This document shows, piece after piece, positions 61,760 to 64,000 of a DNA stretch of 64,000 bases. Origin of the DNA: Torreya grandis (Eukaryota; Streptophyta; Pinopsida; Cupressales; Taxaceae); assembly GCA_037957365.1 (NCBI GenBank), contig JARHVA010005355.1, positions 979,001-1,043,000 on the forward strand, given 5' to 3'. A model generated the notes under the pieces. It was not told the origin of the DNA and made no database searches. It saw only the letters and a list, made by a program, of their open reading frames with translations. Positions within the stretch are counted from its first letter, which is position 1, and the number at the start of each line of letters is the position of its first letter. The translations under genes were made by a program, and so were the position numbers.

Positions 61760-63260
61760 CAATACTTAATCACCACCTACATCCATCATAGTTTGGCTCA
61801 AACAATGATGCGAAGGTAAGTTTGGATACAAGGTAGTTGGTAGGCATGTGGGTTTTTATGAAAGATTAAAAGTGTTAAAATACATATAAATAAAGTTTTT
61901 CATAAAAAAATGACTACCTACAATAGTGCTATGAGTAGACAAACATAGTTAGGCTATGAAATTAAGGTAGGGTAAGCAGATAAAAGAGGAACTTCTATAA
62001 GATACTATGGAGATCAAGAACACCTTCTAAAGTTGAAAATGAAATAAAAAAGGCTTAGATACCTTAATATTATAAGTCTCACCTCTCTCAAGTTCACAGT
62101 CTAAAGGTACCTACAGCCATGACTCCTTGACTATGTATTGGCACATATGATGAGAATTAGAAGCACTATGCATGATCTAGGTAGATATAAAAGGTATGGA
62201 AAAAATTTAGAGGTGATAAGTGATGAAGAGGGTCTATTTTTATCCATTAAATTTCTTTATAATTCTCATATTCTCTATCTAAATTTGAAACTTAATCCAA
62301 ACATCACCTACAGATAGACCTAATAGAGCATAAGAAAAACTTGGTTTGATATGAGTTAACAATGGGAGGTAAATGAGAATGAGTAAGGGATAGAAGGGTA
62401 ATGGGATAAAATTTAAGTATTAATACATAAAATTCCAAAAAAATCCCCAAAATTCCTCTAATTTCACTCATTCTCTTTCCATTTAAGGCCTAGATGATAA
62501 GGGAGGAGCACCTACAACTGGGTTATACTTTTCTTTTGATTATGAAATGTAGACTATGAGGTCAAGTGTCTATCTCAAGATAAAACGGATATAAAATGGG
62601 TCTAATATGGTATTATTATTATCCATAAGAAGTTTAAGAGCCTTGGGAAAGCCCTGATACTCATAATATTCGAAGAACAATGATAAGGCCACCTACAGGC
62701 CTACTTCAAGATTAGTCCAAAGTGCATACCTAAAGAGAGCTAGTAGAGAATGTTGAAAGGTGATATAAACATATTTTAAAAATTCAAACAATATAAATTA
62801 ATATTAAGAGGATCAATGATGAGAATATGAACTCTTAAAACTCAAAGAATACAATCAAGTGACCTTAGAGGCAACTACAGGTTACTAGTGCCATAGACTA
62901 ACAACCAACCTAACCAAAGAGGTAGAGGTATGGGAGAGAGGATTTGAAACATAATTTAAGAATTAAAATAATTTCATGAAATATTGATGAATTTAGTGAT
63001 GATAATGGTTAATTCATAAACCAAAATTTACTCAAGTGCCCCTAAAGAGTCACCTACAGGATACAAGCTCAAGGAGGCTGGTCTTAAGCCTGAGTGAAGA
63101 GCCAAGTATATGATATGAGGAGTATAATATATACCTTAGATAGACTAATATTTAATAATATATGTTGATATCTAAGGAAAAAAAATGAATATTGAGTAAA
63201 TTGAGTTCTAAACTCCATACATAATCAATCAATACATGTAGGCCTACAACCAATTATGAG
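61760..63260. repeat. Diverged ~185-bp tandem repeat array B (CACCTACAGG-keyed)
   Basis: The key word recurs at about 61,768, 62,108, 62,310, 62,506, 62,690, 62,870, 63,050 and 63,234, with steady spacing of 180-202 bp from 62,108 on. The monomers 62,690-62,869 and 62,870-63,049 align along their length (ACATATTTTAAAAATTCAAA with ACATAATTTAAGAATTAAAA; TGATGAGAATATGAACTC with TGATGATAATGGTTAATTC; CAAGTGACCTTAGAGGCA with CAAGTGCCCCTAAAGAGTCA). Same family as array A. Confidence 0.65.
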
Positions 63261-63920
63261 CGAGATTTAATTTTTGAGGGCTTCATAGGCATAATAACAC
63301 TTTGAAAATTGGTAAATAATATGGTTATAATTTAATTAAAATGTTATTATTCCCCTAAATTTCATAATAATATTATAAATACACACTATTTTGTCTCAAA
63401 CCTTGCCCACTCCATTGGGAATGGGTAGTCTTGAGACCAAGGGGTCTGTTTGGACCTAAGACATAAAACAGGTATACCATAAACCATGGAGGGTAATTGA
63501 GGAAATGAATATAAATAAATATGGTCTTATTACACTTTTAGGTGACACAAGAAACCTTAGTTTTCAATTCAAATTCCCTTAAGGGCTAGTAAAGGGATGA
63601 TAGGCTTAAACCCCAAGTACCTTGACCAATATACCATATGCATCCATAGGGGTAAAAGTCAATAACAATGCATGTATAATCATGGGGAATATTTTTTTTA
63701 TAGGTTTATAAATTTATCCCAATAGTGATATTGAGTTTTGAGGCCCAAAAATCAAATTTGACCTCTCTTGAGTTCAAAAGAGCTAAACATGCCACCTGAG
63801 GAGCAACTTCACATACTCACACCATCTCCCACACTTTTAATGGGAAGATGAGACATTTTGGATAGGTGAGGAGGAAATTAAATTTTTTTTAAAAGTGGAA
63901 GAATTTTAGTTGGTATTTTG
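63261..63920. other. Unassigned stretch
   Basis: No coding domain or structured repeat recognised. Confidence 0.4.
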
Positions 63921-63924
63921 TTCT

Positions 63925-64000
63925 TTATGAACAATCATTAAGACCCCAAATAGGTCTAAAACCCTTCTAAAACCCTGATTATGACCAATCAAGGAAAATG
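63925..64000 (+). repeat. Diverged relative of the foldback arm, cut by the window edge
   Basis: TTTATGAACAATCATTAAG...GTCTAAAACCCTTCTAAAACCC...GACCAATCAAGGAAAATG matches the arms at 53,950 and 20,652 in order. It is preceded by TTTATGAACAATCATTA, shared with the 53.9-kb copy. Confidence 0.6.

Noticed and set aside
51540..64000. Idea that 51.5-54.1 and 61.7-64 kb are an LTR pair, since both show the 185-bp array followed by a foldback-arm relative
   Set aside because: Sequence between the shared landmarks does not align, and no PBS, PPT or TSD was found.
1..64000. tRNA, rRNA, CRISPR array, bacterial operon or host protein-coding gene
   Set aside because: No cloverleaf, no regular spacer-repeat array, no Shine-Dalgarno-linked ORFs, and no exon set with convincing domain content.

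Overview
This window looks like deep intergenic DNA of a large plant nuclear genome. It is strongly AT-rich, has very few CG dinucleotides, and shows no host gene I can support. What can be recognised is old, mostly dead transposable-element DNA, with microsatellites and diverged tandem repeats. The primer-binding sites (TGGTATCAGAGC-like), the Ty1/copia and Ty3/gypsy protein remnants and an RNase H of plant LINE type all point to a land plant. The slowly decaying, nested, heavily mutated LTR elements would fit a gymnosperm or similar giant genome, but that is inference.

Layout. 1-7.6 kb: unassigned AT-rich DNA with one unrecognised coding-like fragment and a (TA)n tract. 7.66-9.3 kb: minus-strand copia gag fragment with its PBS and the start of an LTR; no pol is seen. 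10.345-17.27 kb: a complete but dead Ty1/copia element (LTR, PBS, gag, integrase, RT, RNase H, PPT, LTR), with a tRNA-like Pol III promoter in its leader. 17.3-20.1 kb: nothing recognised. 20.15-21.55 kb: a satellite-like array (about 145-bp units) holding a nearly perfect foldback element. The array resumes at 48.87-49.56 kb.

The array is split by a very large LTR element (21,551-48,860, TSD CAAAA). Its LTRs are about 5.1-5.2 kb, while its own interior is only about 2.5 kb and has no recognisable coding: a LARD-like non-autonomous element. A second element sits in that interior: a 14.5-kb Ty3/gypsy-type element (28,448-42,914, TSD CTTGT) with 1.2-kb LTRs. It carries a gag-protease polyprotein remnant that continues into an unusual C-terminal region, no visible reverse transcriptase or integrase, and a decayed antisense ORF resembling the plant mobile domain (PMD).

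49.6-64 kb: two decayed RNase H domains in opposite orientation, two arrays of a roughly 185-bp repeat keyed by a CACCTACAGG-like word, relatives of the foldback arm, and weak coding-like stretches of unknown origin. Order of events: array first, then the LARD-like element, then the gypsy element inside it. The foldback, whose arms differ at about one position, looks much younger than the LTR elements, whose LTR pairs differ at very roughly one base in seven by eye.
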